From Acidipropionibacterium timonense (GTDB lineage Bacteria > Actinomycetota > Actinomycetes > Propionibacteriales > Propionibacteriaceae), in assembly GCF_900605005.1 (NCBI RefSeq), contig NZ_LR027558.1, positions 306,588 to 370,587 of the forward strand: 64,000 bases of DNA, written 5' to 3'. The notes under the pieces are model-generated. The model was given only the letters and a program-made list of their open reading frames with translations. It had not been told where the DNA came from and did not search any database. The position numbers were made by a program, and so were the translations under genes. Below, one piece after another: positions 1 through 8,728 of the stretch (its first letter is position 1; every line of letters starts with the position of its first letter).

Positions 1-1179
1 CAGCCGGGTGGGGTGCTCGAGGCCGGCCAGTACACCACCGGACGGCGCCACCTCGCCCAAACAGCCTGGGCCGCCTACGACGAGCTCGCCGCCGCCCACG
101 ACCTCGTCCTGTGCGAGGGGGCCGGATCGCCGGCCGAGATCAACCTGCGCCGGGGTGACTACACGAACATGGGCCTGGCCAGGGCGAGGAACCTGCCGGT
201 GGTGCTCGTCGGCGACATCGACCGCGGCGGGGTCCTGGCGTCCCTCTACGGCACCTGGGCCCTGCTCGAGGAGGCCGATCGCGCCCTGCTCGCGGGCTAT
301 CTCATCAACAAGTTCCGGGGTGACGACGCCATCCTCGCTCCCGGGCTCGAGGAGATCACCCGGCGTACCGACATGGACTGTCTCGGTGTCCTGCCGTGGG
401 TGCCCGGGGTCTGGCTCGACGGGGAGGACGCCCTCGAGGTCGGTCGCTGGCGCCACGAGGGGGACGCCGTCGACCCGTCGGCGCTGCGGGTCGCGGTGGT
501 GCGCTTCCCCCGGATCTCGAATGCCACCGACGTCGATGCCATGGCCGGCGAGCACGGGGTCGACGTCCAGGTGACGACGAGTCCGGACACCTGCGCGACG
601 GCCGATGTCGTCGTCCTGCCCGGGTCGCGATCGACGGTGAGCGACCTCGACTGGCTACGACGCACCGGCCTGGCCGACGTCGTCACCCGTCGGGCCGCCC
701 AGGGACGACCGGTTGTCGGCATCTGCGGTGGCTACCAGATGCTGTGCCGCACCATCACCGATCCCGCCGGTCAGGAGGCCGCCCCGGGCAGCGTCGTCAA
801 GGGGCTCGGCCTGCTGCCGGTGGACGTCGACTTCGGAGTCGCCAAGACCCTCGCCCTCTCGCAGGGGTCCTGGCGGGGGATCGAGGTCGGCGGGTACGAG
901 ATCCACCACGGCGTGTGCCGCCCGATGGAGCCGGCCGAGCAGTTCCTCGACGGCGTCCACGTCGGGTCGGTGTGGGGGACGATGTGGCACGGCGCCTTCG
1001 AGCACGACGAGTTCCGGCGGGCCTGGCTCGAGCAGGCCGCGCACGACGTGGGCTCGCCGTGGCGTCCGGACCGGTCGAGGATCGGCTACGCGGCACGACG
1101 GGAGGCCATGATCGACACCTTGGCCGACGCTCTCGAGGAGCACGTCGACGTCGAGCGCATCCTCGCGATGGCGCGCTGA
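1..1179 (+). CDS. cobQ: Cobyric acid synthase CobQ, 5'-truncated by window edge
   Basis: Glutamine-dependent amidase that amidates side chains b, d, e and g of adenosylcobyrinate a,c-diamide to give cobyric acid. Only the last 392 residues are in the window; the family is about 490 residues, so roughly 100 N-terminal residues, including the P-loop, lie outside. Visible are the dethiobiotin-synthetase-like ATPase motifs (EGAGSPAEINLR, GDIDRGGV, INKFRGD) and a C-terminal triad-type glutaminase domain with the nucleophile in GICGGYQML (Cys at codon 242 of the visible part) and the downstream His-containing segments YEIHHG and MWHGAFEHDEFR. No cobalamin gene follows directly; the next genes are an unrelated exporter operon. 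Confidence 0.95.
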   Translation, partial: QPGGVLEAGQYTTGRRHLAQTAWAAYDELAAAHDLVLCEGAGSPAEINLRRGDYTNMGLARARNLPVVLVGDIDRGGVLASLYGTWALLEEADRALLAGYLINKFRGDDAILAPGLEEITRRTDMDCLGVLPWVPGVWLDGEDALEVGRWRHEGDAVDPSALRVAVVRFPRISNATDVDAMAGEHGVDVQVTTSPDTCATADVVVLPGSRSTVSDLDWLRRTGLADVVTRRAAQGRPVVGICGGYQMLCRTITDPAGQEAAPGSVVKGLGLLPVDVDFGVAKTLALSQGSWRGIEVGGYEIHHGVCRPMEPAEQFLDGVHVGSVWGTMWHGAFEHDEFRRAWLEQAAHDVGSPWRPDRSRIGYAARREAMIDTLADALEEHVDVERILAMAR

Positions 1180-1188
1180 TGTCTGCAT

Positions 1189-1217
1189 TTGACTGACCGG
1201 TCAGTCAGTTTCATGAT
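1189..1217 (+). promoter_or_regulatory. Promoter with a perfect 18-bp TetR-type operator palindrome
   Basis: The perfect palindrome TGACTGACCGGTCAGTCA occupies 1190-1207. It lies between a -35-like TTGACT (1189-1194) and a -10-like CATGAT (1212-1217) spaced by 17 bp. The -10 ends 6 nt before the ATG at 1224, so the transcript would be leaderless. A repressor bound here would block RNA polymerase. The TetR-family gene at 3903 at the end of the same gene group is the obvious candidate; that link is inferred. Confidence 0.8.
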
Positions 1218-1223
1218 GGAGGC

Positions 1224-1642
1224 ATGACCTCCACGGAGCCCCTCGTCCACGCGCGCGCCTTGACCCTGTCGGGACGCCGCGGCGCCGTCTTCGGCCCGGT
1301 CGACCTCGAGCTGGCCCCGGGTTCCTGTGCCGCCCTGCTCGGCCCCGAGGGGTCGGGCCGCACGGCGCTCCTGCTCACCCTGGCCGCGCCAGGCACGTGT
1401 GGCAGCTCGACCCCCTCGACCGCCAGCGACTGCGCCTCTGCTTCACCCTCCTCAGCGATCCCGAGCTGCCGTGCGTCGACGACGTCACCGCCCTGCACGG
1501 CCCCGACGACCAGCGCCGGCTGTGGGACTGCCTCGAGCGGGTCCGCGCCGGCGGGACGACCGTCGTCGCCGCCACGACCAATCCCGACACCATCCCGGGG
1601 GACGTCCTCACCGTGCCCATGACCACCCACCCGGAGAACTGA
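1224..1642 (+). pseudogene. ABC-type ATPase partner of a YhgE/Pip exporter, internally deleted and frameshifted
   Basis: The first ~55 codons encode a normal ATPase start with Walker A GPEGSGRT. The reading frame then becomes meaningless, and homologous sequence resumes in a different frame from about 1397, where a Walker B-like LPCVDDVTAL and the following switch-like VVAATTNPD are seen, ending at 1642. The Q-loop/signature part between them (roughly 70-80 residues in comparable short ATPases) is missing and the total length is not a multiple of three. This fits an internal deletion that also shifted the frame. The next gene is also broken, so the exporter is probably non-functional. An assembly error at both places cannot be excluded. 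Confidence 0.75.
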
Positions 1643-1643
1643 C

Positions 1644-3888
1644 ATGACGCTCCACCTGCCGCATGCCCTCAACGAGGTGCGCAAGTTCCGCTTCTTCCCG
1701 GCGGCCATCGTCATGGCCGTCCTCATCCCGCTCATCTACTCGGGCATCTATCTCGCTGCCTTCTGGAACCCCACCGGCCACCTCGACCGCGTGCCGGTGG
1801 CCCTCGTCGTCGAGGACACACCGGCCCGCCGGGACCGACGGGACGACGCTCGACGCCGGTCGCACGGTCGCCGACACCATGACGTCGACCGACACCTTCG
1901 ACTGGCACGAGGTCTCCGCGCAGACCGCCCGCGACGGGGTCGACGACGACACCTACGCCGCCGAGGTGCTCATCCCCGAGGGCTTCTCGGCACCCCTGGC
2001 CGGTTCCGGCTCCGACCTGAGGGCAGCCCGGATCCGCGTCGTCTACAACGACGCCAACGGCTACACGACGCGCACCGTCGTCTCCACCGTCGTCACCCGC
2101 ATTCATGACGCCGTCTCCCAGTCCCTCGGCAGCCAGCTCGCCGACAAGCTGTTCCTGGGCTACACGTCCATCCATGACCAACTGTCCGGTGCGTCGACCG
2201 GGGCACGGACCCTGGCCGACGGGGCCGGCAGCCTCGACTCCGGCGTCCTCAAGCTGTCGACGGCCTCCGCCCAGCTCGCCTCCGGGACAGCCACCCTGGC
2301 CGGTGGCGTCCACGAGGCGGCAACCGGGTCGACGGCACTGGCCGACGGGGCCAGCACCCTCTCCGGCAAGCTGGAACAGGCCCGATCCGGGGCACGGCAG
2401 GTGTCCGCCGGAGCCACGAGACTCTCCCAGGGGCTCCCGGCGGCGGTGAGCGGCGCGACGACCTTGGCCCAAGGGGCGAGCGCGCTGGCCGACGGCGCGA
2501 CGACGGCCGCGTCCTCCTCGTCCACCCTCGCGGACTCCCAGCAGACCGCCGCCACCTCGGCGTCGACCCTGGCGAGCACGCTCTCCCAGGCCTCCACCGG
2601 AGCCACCCAGCTCGCCGCCGCCCTCGCGGCGGGCCCCTCGAGCCAGCAGCAGGCAGCCATCGCCCAGTTCACCGCCACCCTCAGCGCGCCCCAACAACAG
2701 GCCTTCGCGACCCTCCTCGGCTCCCTCCAGGCCAACCAGCGGACCGCGGCGACCGCCGCCGGGCTCACCCGGGCCTCGACGGGGGCATCCACCCTGGCCG
2801 CAGGCCAGCAGCGGATCGCCACGGGGCAGACGCAGCTCACCGCCGGTCTGTCGACGCTGGCCTCCAAGGAGAAGACGTGGTCGACCGGGGCCGCAACCCT
2901 CCACAGCTCGCTGGTGACCGCCGCCGGCGGAGCGTCCTCCCTGGCCACAGGCGCCTCCAGCCTGTCGAGCGGGGTCGACCGGCTCGCCACTGGTGCGTCC
3001 ACCCTGGCCCAGAGCAGCCGGACCCTCTCCGACGGCCTGGGGCGCCTGGACACCGGATCGGCAACCCTGGCCTCCGGATCGAGCCAGCTCGCCACCGGCG
3101 CAGCGAGCGCCAGATCCGGGTCGAGCAAGGTGGCCTCGGGGGCGTCGTCCATGTCCTCGGGGAACGCCAAGGCGGCCACCGCCGTACCCAGCTACTCCAG
3201 CGCCCGGGCCTCGGCCAACGCCAAGGTCGTCGCCCAGCCGGTCGAGGAGTCCCAGTCGTGGCTGCACCGGGCCTCCGGCAACGGCGAGGGGTTCGCGCCC
3301 TACTTCGCCGGGGTGAGCCTCTACGTCGGCGGCATCATCCTGTGGATCCTCCTGCGGCCCCTCAATCGACGCAACCTCCTCACCCCGGTGTCCGCCCGGC
3401 GGATCGTCGTGCGCGAGTACGTGCCCGCCTGCGCTCTCGGGGTGATGGGGTCGATCGCCCTGGTGTCGATGCTCGTGTGGGGCATGGGTCTGCACCCTGG
3501 GCACCTCGTCGCCATGTTCGGCGTGGCCGCCCTGGCCAGCCTGTGCTTCCTGGCTCTCCAGCAGATGCTCGTCATCTGGTTCCGGACGCCCGGACGGCTG
3601 CTGGCGATCATCCTCCTCATCGTCCAGCTCGCCTCGGCCAACGGCACCTATCCGGTCGCCACCTCGCCGGCCTTCTACCGAGCGGTGAGTCCGTGGCTGC
3701 CGATGACCCACGTCGTCACCGGGCTGCGCCAGGCCATCACCGGAGACCTGGGGGTGCCGTTCTGGACCGCCGTGCTCTTCCTCGCCCTGGGCTGTCTGGC
3801 ATGCCTGGTGGTCTCGATGATCGGCGCCGCCCGGTCGCGCACCTGGACCCTGTCCTCGCTCCATCCGGCGCTCAAGGTCGCCGTGTGA
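1644..3888 (+). pseudogene. YhgE/Pip-family ABC-2 type exporter membrane protein, frameshifted near its N-terminus
   Basis: Family proteins have one N-terminal membrane helix, a long extracellular helical domain and an ABC-2 membrane domain. Here the N-terminus (helix at about residues 15-38, then VPVALVVEDTPA) is in one frame, and the continuation from GTDGTTLDAGRTVADTM onward is in the next. One extra base near 1827 in a C/G run explains it. The rest is intact: a Ser/Ala/Gly-rich region with dozens of ASTLASGA-like repeats (about 2185-3170) that would form a long coiled rod, then six hydrophobic segments typical of ABC-2 permeases. Without correction the product is a ~60-residue stub with a wrong-frame tail. 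The C-terminal part might be restarted internally but would lack the first helix. Confidence 0.75.
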
Positions 3889-3902
3889 GTAGGGTCGGGG
3901 CC

Positions 3903-4541
3903 ATGGTCGAGTCACAGGCGTCCGGGAAGACGACGCGACAAGGTCGGCGGGACCGCACCCGTTCCGAGATCATGTCCGCGGCGATCCCGCTCTTCGCCGA
4001 TCAGGGATACGGGTTGACGAGCATGGACCAGGTGGCCCAGGCCGCGGGGGTGAGCAAGGGGCTCATCTTCCACACCTTCGGATCGAAGGCCGGGCTGTTC
4101 GAGGCGATCTTCCAGACCTTCGCCGACCGAGCCCTGTCCTGCATCCTCGAGGCTCGTGAGGGCAAGGTGGGCTTCGCCGCCCTCGACGCCATCACCGGCA
4201 GCCTGCTCCACCTGGTGTGCGAGCACCCCACGCAGGCGACGATCATCCTCACCGAGATGTGGCGGGCCGACCGCCCCTGGCAGGAGGTCACCGAGCGCTT
4301 CCGGCGGTCGGTGACGGACCCGGTGGCCCAGGTCGTCGGCGAGGTGTACCAGGACCGACGCAAGGCCGGGCTGGTCGACGTCGACCGTAGTCAAGAAGAC
4401 TTCGAGACGGTGGCGCAGGCCTACTTCGGGGCAGCGGTCGTCGCCGGGCTCGACCACGTGCTGCGCAATCCGCAGGGGTCGGTCGATGACCTCCACGCGA
4501 CGGTCCGGGTGGCCATGACCTCGCTGGTGAGGACGCCCTGA
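3903..4541 (+). CDS. TetR/AcrR-family transcriptional regulator
   Basis: A 212-residue repressor with an N-terminal helix-turn-helix at about residues 20-65 (IPLFADQGYGLTSMDQVAQA, then GVSKGLIFHTFGSKAGLFEA) and a helical ligand-binding domain. It follows the broken exporter genes by 14 bp and is the likely owner of the palindromic operator at 1190-1207. A TAGGGT hexamer at 3890-3895 lies 7 nt before the ATG, with no Shine-Dalgarno, so the gene may have its own leaderless promoter overlapping the stop of the previous gene. It is intact although its presumed targets are damaged. The ligand is unknown. Confidence 0.9.
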   Translation: MVESQASGKTTRQGRRDRTRSEIMSAAIPLFADQGYGLTSMDQVAQAAGVSKGLIFHTFGSKAGLFEAIFQTFADRALSCILEAREGKVGFAALDAITGSLLHLVCEHPTQATIILTEMWRADRPWQEVTERFRRSVTDPVAQVVGEVYQDRRKAGLVDVDRSQEDFETVAQAYFGAAVVAGLDHVLRNPQGSVDDLHATVRVAMTSLVRTP

Positions 4542-4577
4542 CGTGCCCCTGACGCCCTGCCGCTATGCTCGTCCTGC

Positions 4578-4706
4578 GATCGGGCAGGGAGGAATCCGGT
4601 GTCACTCCGGAGCGGTCCCGCCACTGTGAGCCGTCCCCGGGGCGGTGCAGCCAGACACTCCGCCGATCGAGTGACGTCATCGGGCGCGGACACCTGAGGA
4701 GGGCGA
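4578..4706 (+). ncRNA. Cobalamin riboswitch upstream of cobI
   Basis: The leader contains the conserved core GAGCGGTCCCGCCACTGTGA (4610-4629) and a B12-box-like GCAGCCAGACACTCCGCC (4648-4665). The stem ATCCGGTGTCACTCCGGA sits just before the core. The leader ends in GAGGAGG directly before the cobI ATG, so translational control by hiding the ribosome site is plausible. A -10-like TATGCT lies at 4564-4569. It is very similar to the leader before cobO (15026-15140). It should repress the cobI-cobM-cbiEGH-cbiX genes when adenosylcobalamin is abundant. Confidence 0.9.
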
Positions 4707-4707
4707 C

Positions 4708-5463
4708 ATGACAGTCGGTGCAGCACGGACCCTGGTCGGGGTGGGGGTGGGTCCCGGTGACCCCGAACTCGTCACCCTCAAGGCGCGACGCCTTCTCGAG
4801 GAGGCCGACGTCGTCCTCGTGCCGGCCACCGAGAAGTCGGGTGAGGGACCGGGCCGGGCCGAGGCCATCGTCCTGGCGGCCTGCCCGCGGATGCGAGGGG
4901 AGCTGCGTCGGATCCCGTTCTCGATGGAGCAACGACGTGGCATCGGTGCCAAGCGGATCGAGTCCTGGCAGGTGTCGGCCGACGCCGCCGTCGCCGCCTT
5001 CGAGGCCGGGGCGCGGACCGTCGCCCTGGCCACCGTCGGCGACCCCGCCGTCTTCTCGACCTTCACCTATCTGCGCGCCAGCGTCGAGGAGCGCATGCCC
5101 GACGTCGTCGTGAGCCTCGTCCCGGGGATCACCGCCATGCAGGCCCTGGCCGCAGCCTCCGGGACGCCCCTGGTCGAGGGCCGCGAGATCCTCGCCCTCG
5201 TCCCGGCGACCGTCGGCGTCGACAAGCTCGGCGAGGTCCTCGACGTCGTCGACTCGGTGGCTGTCTACAAGGGAGGACGCACCCTGCCGCAGGTCCTCGA
5301 CGAGATGAGGGCGCGTGGGCGTGACGCCGTCCTCGGCACCGACGTCTCCCTGCCCACCGAGCACCTGCTCGGCCTGGCCCAGGTGGACGCCGGGGCGACC
5401 GCACCGTACTTCTCGACCGTTCTGTCGGTCCCCGAACGCACCGTCACGGGAGGAAAACTGTGA
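4708..5463 (+). CDS. cobI: Precorrin-2/cobalt-precorrin-2 C20-methyltransferase
   Basis: SAM-dependent methyltransferase of the tetrapyrrole methylase family that methylates C-20 of (cobalt-)precorrin-2 (CobI/CbiL). The 251 residues show the glycine-rich GVGVGPGDPELVTLKA (11-26), the SAM-site GDP (111-113) and VPGITAMQALAAASG (138-152). First gene behind a cobalamin riboswitch; its stop overlaps the GTG of cobM by four bases (GTGA), indicating translational coupling. With CbiX and CbiG nearby, the physiological substrate is probably cobalt-precorrin-2. Confidence 0.95.
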   Translation: MTVGAARTLVGVGVGPGDPELVTLKARRLLEEADVVLVPATEKSGEGPGRAEAIVLAACPRMRGELRRIPFSMEQRRGIGAKRIESWQVSADAAVAAFEAGARTVALATVGDPAVFSTFTYLRASVEERMPDVVVSLVPGITAMQALAAASGTPLVEGREILALVPATVGVDKLGEVLDVVDSVAVYKGGRTLPQVLDEMRARGRDAVLGTDVSLPTEHLLGLAQVDAGATAPYFSTVLSVPERTVTGGKL

Positions 5464-6308
5464 GCACACCGACCAGCGGGAAGGTCGTCTTCGTCGGGGC
5501 CGGGCCGGGCGCCGCCGATCTGGTGAGTGTGCGTGGCGCCAAGGTCATCGCCGCCGCCGACATCATCATCTGGGCATCCAGCCTCGTCCACCCCGACATG
5601 GTCGCCGACCACAAGCCCGGGGCCGAACTCATCGACTCGGCGTCGATCCCGCTCGAGGATCTCGAACCGGTGTACACCCGCGCCCGGGACGAGGGCCTGC
5701 TGGTGGCTCGGGTGCACACTGGCGACCCCTCCATCTACGGCGCCACCGCCGAACAGCGAGACCTGTGCCGTCGGGTCGGCATCGACTTCGAGACCATCCC
5801 GGGCATCTCGGCCTTCTCGGCCGCCGCCGCGCGCATGGACGTCGAGATCACCGTGCCCGAGGTGTCCCAGTCGCTCGTCCTCACCCGGTTGGAGGGGGGC
5901 CGGACCCCCATGCCCGACGGGGAGACCGTCGAATCCTTCGCCCGGCACGGTGCCACCATGGCCATCTACCTGTCGGCCGCGCGCAACCGTGCCCTCCAGG
6001 AGGCCCTCCTGTCCGGCGGCTACCCCCCGGACACGCCGTGCATCATCGGCTTCTCGGTCTCCTGGCCCGAGGAACTCATGATCCGCTGCGACCTGGCCCA
6101 CCTGTCCGAGACGATGCGCGAGCACAAGCTGTGGAAGCACACCGTCGTCCTCGTCGGCCCGGCCCTGGCCGAGGGGCCACTGGCCACCCGCAGCCACCTC
6201 TACCATCCCGGGTTCCGCCACGAGTACCGCGGAGCCGACCCGGCCGCCCACGCCGACCTGAAGGCCCACGGCACCCGTGGCGTGCTCGAGGAGGAGAAGC
6301 ACTCATGA
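5460..6308 (+). CDS. cobM: Precorrin-4/cobalt-precorrin-4 C11-methyltransferase
   Basis: CobM/CbiF-type methylase of 282 residues that adds a methyl group at C-11 of the ring-contracted macrocycle. Motifs are VGAGPGAADLVSVRG near the N-terminus, HTGDPSIYG (GDP 88-90), ETIPGISAFSAAAA (111-124) and LTRLEGGRTPMP. GTG start overlapping cobI by four bases. Its own stop overlaps the ATG of the next gene (ATGA), so cobI, cobM and the cbiEGH fusion form one coupled unit. Confidence 0.95.
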   Translation: MSTPTSGKVVFVGAGPGAADLVSVRGAKVIAAADIIIWASSLVHPDMVADHKPGAELIDSASIPLEDLEPVYTRARDEGLLVARVHTGDPSIYGATAEQRDLCRRVGIDFETIPGISAFSAAAARMDVEITVPEVSQSLVLTRLEGGRTPMPDGETVESFARHGATMAIYLSAARNRALQEALLSGGYPPDTPCIIGFSVSWPEELMIRCDLAHLSETMREHKLWKHTVVLVGPALAEGPLATRSHLYHPGFRHEYRGADPAAHADLKAHGTRGVLEEEKHS

Positions 6309-8728
6309 TCCGCGTCCACGGCTACCTCGGCACCATCACCGAGGCCATGAGATCCGACGTCGACGCCGCCGACCTCGTCGTCGGAGGACGCCGCCACCTC
6401 GACGCCCTCGGGGTCGGCGAGGCGCGTCGTCAGGTCCTCGGCGGGATCGGCCCGGCGGTCGACCGCATCCGGGCCCTGGGTGAGGACGCCCGGGTCGTCG
6501 TCGTCGCCTCGGGCGACCCGCTCTTCTTCGGCGTCGTCCGACGCCTGCGCGCCGAGGGACTGCGCCTCGAGGTCGTCACCGCGCCGACCTCGTTGCAGGC
6601 GGCCTTCGCCGCCGTCGCCCTGCCCTGGGACGACGCCCAGCTCGTCAGTGCCCATGCCGGCGGCCTCGGGACCGCCATCCGGATGGCCAGGGTGCACCCC
6701 AAGGTCGGCATCCTCACCGCCCCGGGACGGGGTCTGCCCGAACTCGTCGCCGGACTGGGCGGCCTGGACCGCACCTTCGTCCTGGCCGAACATCTGGGGG
6801 AGGAGGGACAGCGCGTCCGGGTGCTCGACGCGGCCGCCGCGCGAGCCGTCGACCCGCACGACATCGCCAGCCCCAACGTCGTCCTCGTCCTGGCCCATCA
6901 CCCCGACTCCGCGGAGGCCCTCGGTGTCAGCCCGGTCCTCGCCGGGGACGCCGATCTGCCCGACCCCGACGACCCGGCCCCCGGCCAGGACCGCAACCCC
7001 GACGGGTCCGACCGCCAGCCCATCGTCGGGCAGGTCGTCAACAGTGACCTGGCTCGGACCCACGCCCAGGCCATCGAGAACGCCCTGGGTCGGCCCACCC
7101 GTCTCTACGACGGACCCTCGCGGACCGGCCTGGCCAAGGCCTGGGGGGAGTGCGACCTCATCGTCTCGCACCTGGCGCTCGGAGCCACGACGCGGATCAT
7201 CGCCCCATTGCTGGAGTCGAAGAAGACCGATCCCGGTGTCGTCGTCGTCGACGAGGCCGGACACTTCGCCATCCCGCTGGTCGGTGGGCACGTGGGCGGG
7301 GCCAATGACCTGGCCCGCACCATCAGCGCCGCCTTGGGGGGAACCGCCGTCGTCTCCACCGCCACCGACTCCCTCGGTGTGCCCGCCCTCGACCAGCTCG
7401 GCTGGGCCTATGAGGGGGACGTCGCCACGGTCACCGGGGCCATCCTCGCCGGGCGTCCGGTGCGGGTCGTCCGGGAACAGCCCTGGCCCCTGCCGCCGCT
7501 GCCGCGCAATGTCGGCGAGGACGCCGCCGATCCCGTCGCCCGCATCCTCGTCACCGACCGTGAGGTCTTCGTCGAGGACCTGCCGACCGTCGTCCTGCAC
7601 CCGCGCTCCCTCGTCGTGGGAATGGGCTGCAACAGCGGCACCGACGTCGACCACCTGCGCCAGCTGCTCGACGACACCCTCCGCGAGGCCGGCCTGGCCC
7701 GCGGATCGGTGAGCATCCTGGCCAGCCACGAGGTCAAGGCCGGGGAACTCGGGCTCATCAAGCTCGCCCACGAGCTCGGCGTCGAGTACCTCACCCAGCC
7801 CGCCGAGGTGCTCGCCGCCCAGGACGCCCCGACCCCCTCGCAGGTCGTCGCCCGCGAGGTCGGCACGCCGAGCGTCGCCGAGGCCTCCGTCCTGGCCCAC
7901 GGGGCGACGCTCCTGGTGCCCAAGCACAAGACGACCGAGGCGACCATCGCCGTGGGCCGCATCCCCGCGCGCGGCCACCTGTCGGTCGTGGGCCTGGGGC
8001 CGGGCTCCCGGGACCTGCTCACCCCGCGCGCCGTACGCGCCATCCAGGACGCCACCTTCGTCGCCGGGTACGCCCCCTACGTCCGGCAGATCCGCGACCT
8101 CGTGCGGCCCGGGGCGACGATCCTCGCCACGAAGATGGGCACCGAGGAGGAGCGCACCGCCGCCGCCATCGACGCCGCCCGCTCCGGGGCCAACGTCGCC
8201 TTCGTCTGCGGGGGAGACCCGGCCATCTACGCCATGGCCTCTCCCACCCTCGAGATGGGCACCGACGGCATCGACGTCGAGATCATCCCCGGGGTCACCG
8301 CCGAACTGGCCGTCTCGGCCATCCTCGGCGCCCCGCTCGGCCATGACCACGCGACGATCAGCCTGTCGGACCTCCACACCGACTGGGAGGTCATCCTCAA
8401 GCGGGTCCGGGCCGCCGCCGAGGGCGACCTCGTGACGACCTTCTACAACCCGCGGTCACGCACCCGCACCCACCAGTTGCCCGATGCCCTGGCGATCATG
8501 GCCGACCATCGCCCGCCGACCACCCCGGTGGCCCTCGTCTCGCACGCCGAGCGACGCCAGCAGGAGGTCATCATGTCGACCCTCGCCGACTTCGACCCGT
8601 CCTGGGTCGGCATGACGACCCTCGTCGTCGTCGGCTCGTCGACCTCGAAGTACGTCACCTCAGGGGACGGGCGTCGTCTCCTCGTCACCCCCCGCGACTA
8701 CCACTGGATGAAGGAGTCCCATGACTGA
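6305..8728 (+). CDS. cbiEGH: Trifunctional fusion: CbiE - CbiG - CobJ/CbiH
   Basis: A single 807-residue protein with three successive corrin-ring enzymes. Residues 1 to ~220 are a C5-methyltransferase (CbiE) with ASGDPLFFG at 68-76. About 235-550 are a cobalt-precorrin-5A hydrolase (CbiG), with VVVVDEAGHFAIPLVGGH near 311-328 and GMGCNSGTDVDHL near 440. Residues ~556-807 are a C17-methyltransferase catalysing ring contraction (CobJ/CbiH), with LSVVGLGPGSRDLLTPRA at ~558 and VCGGDPAIYA at ~634. CbiG occurs only in the anaerobic cobalt-early pathway. A fused cbiEGH gene is, from memory, known in Propionibacterium freudenreichii. All three domains look full length with intact motifs. Confidence 0.93.
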   Translation: MIRVHGYLGTITEAMRSDVDAADLVVGGRRHLDALGVGEARRQVLGGIGPAVDRIRALGEDARVVVVASGDPLFFGVVRRLRAEGLRLEVVTAPTSLQAAFAAVALPWDDAQLVSAHAGGLGTAIRMARVHPKVGILTAPGRGLPELVAGLGGLDRTFVLAEHLGEEGQRVRVLDAAAARAVDPHDIASPNVVLVLAHHPDSAEALGVSPVLAGDADLPDPDDPAPGQDRNPDGSDRQPIVGQVVNSDLARTHAQAIENALGRPTRLYDGPSRTGLAKAWGECDLIVSHLALGATTRIIAPLLESKKTDPGVVVVDEAGHFAIPLVGGHVGGANDLARTISAALGGTAVVSTATDSLGVPALDQLGWAYEGDVATVTGAILAGRPVRVVREQPWPLPPLPRNVGEDAADPVARILVTDREVFVEDLPTVVLHPRSLVVGMGCNSGTDVDHLRQLLDDTLREAGLARGSVSILASHEVKAGELGLIKLAHELGVEYLTQPAEVLAAQDAPTPSQVVAREVGTPSVAEASVLAHGATLLVPKHKTTEATIAVGRIPARGHLSVVGLGPGSRDLLTPRAVRAIQDATFVAGYAPYVRQIRDLVRPGATILATKMGTEEERTAAAIDAARSGANVAFVCGGDPAIYAMASPTLEMGTDGIDVEIIPGVTAELAVSAILGAPLGHDHATISLSDLHTDWEVILKRVRAAAEGDLVTTFYNPRSRTRTHQLPDALAIMADHRPPTTPVALVSHAERRQQEVIMSTLADFDPSWVGMTTLVVVGSSTSKYVTSGDGRRLLVTPRDYHWMKESHD

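Noticed and set aside
2185-3170. Ser/Ala/Gly repeats in the YhgE-type gene considered as a DNA-level tandem repeat
   Set aside because: Repetition is at the protein level with diverged codons, normal for the extracellular rod of this family.
1732-3915. 727-codon minus-strand open frame opposite the YhgE-type gene
   Set aside because: Gly/Arg-rich with no recognisable motif; an artefact of high G+C opposite a repetitive coding region.
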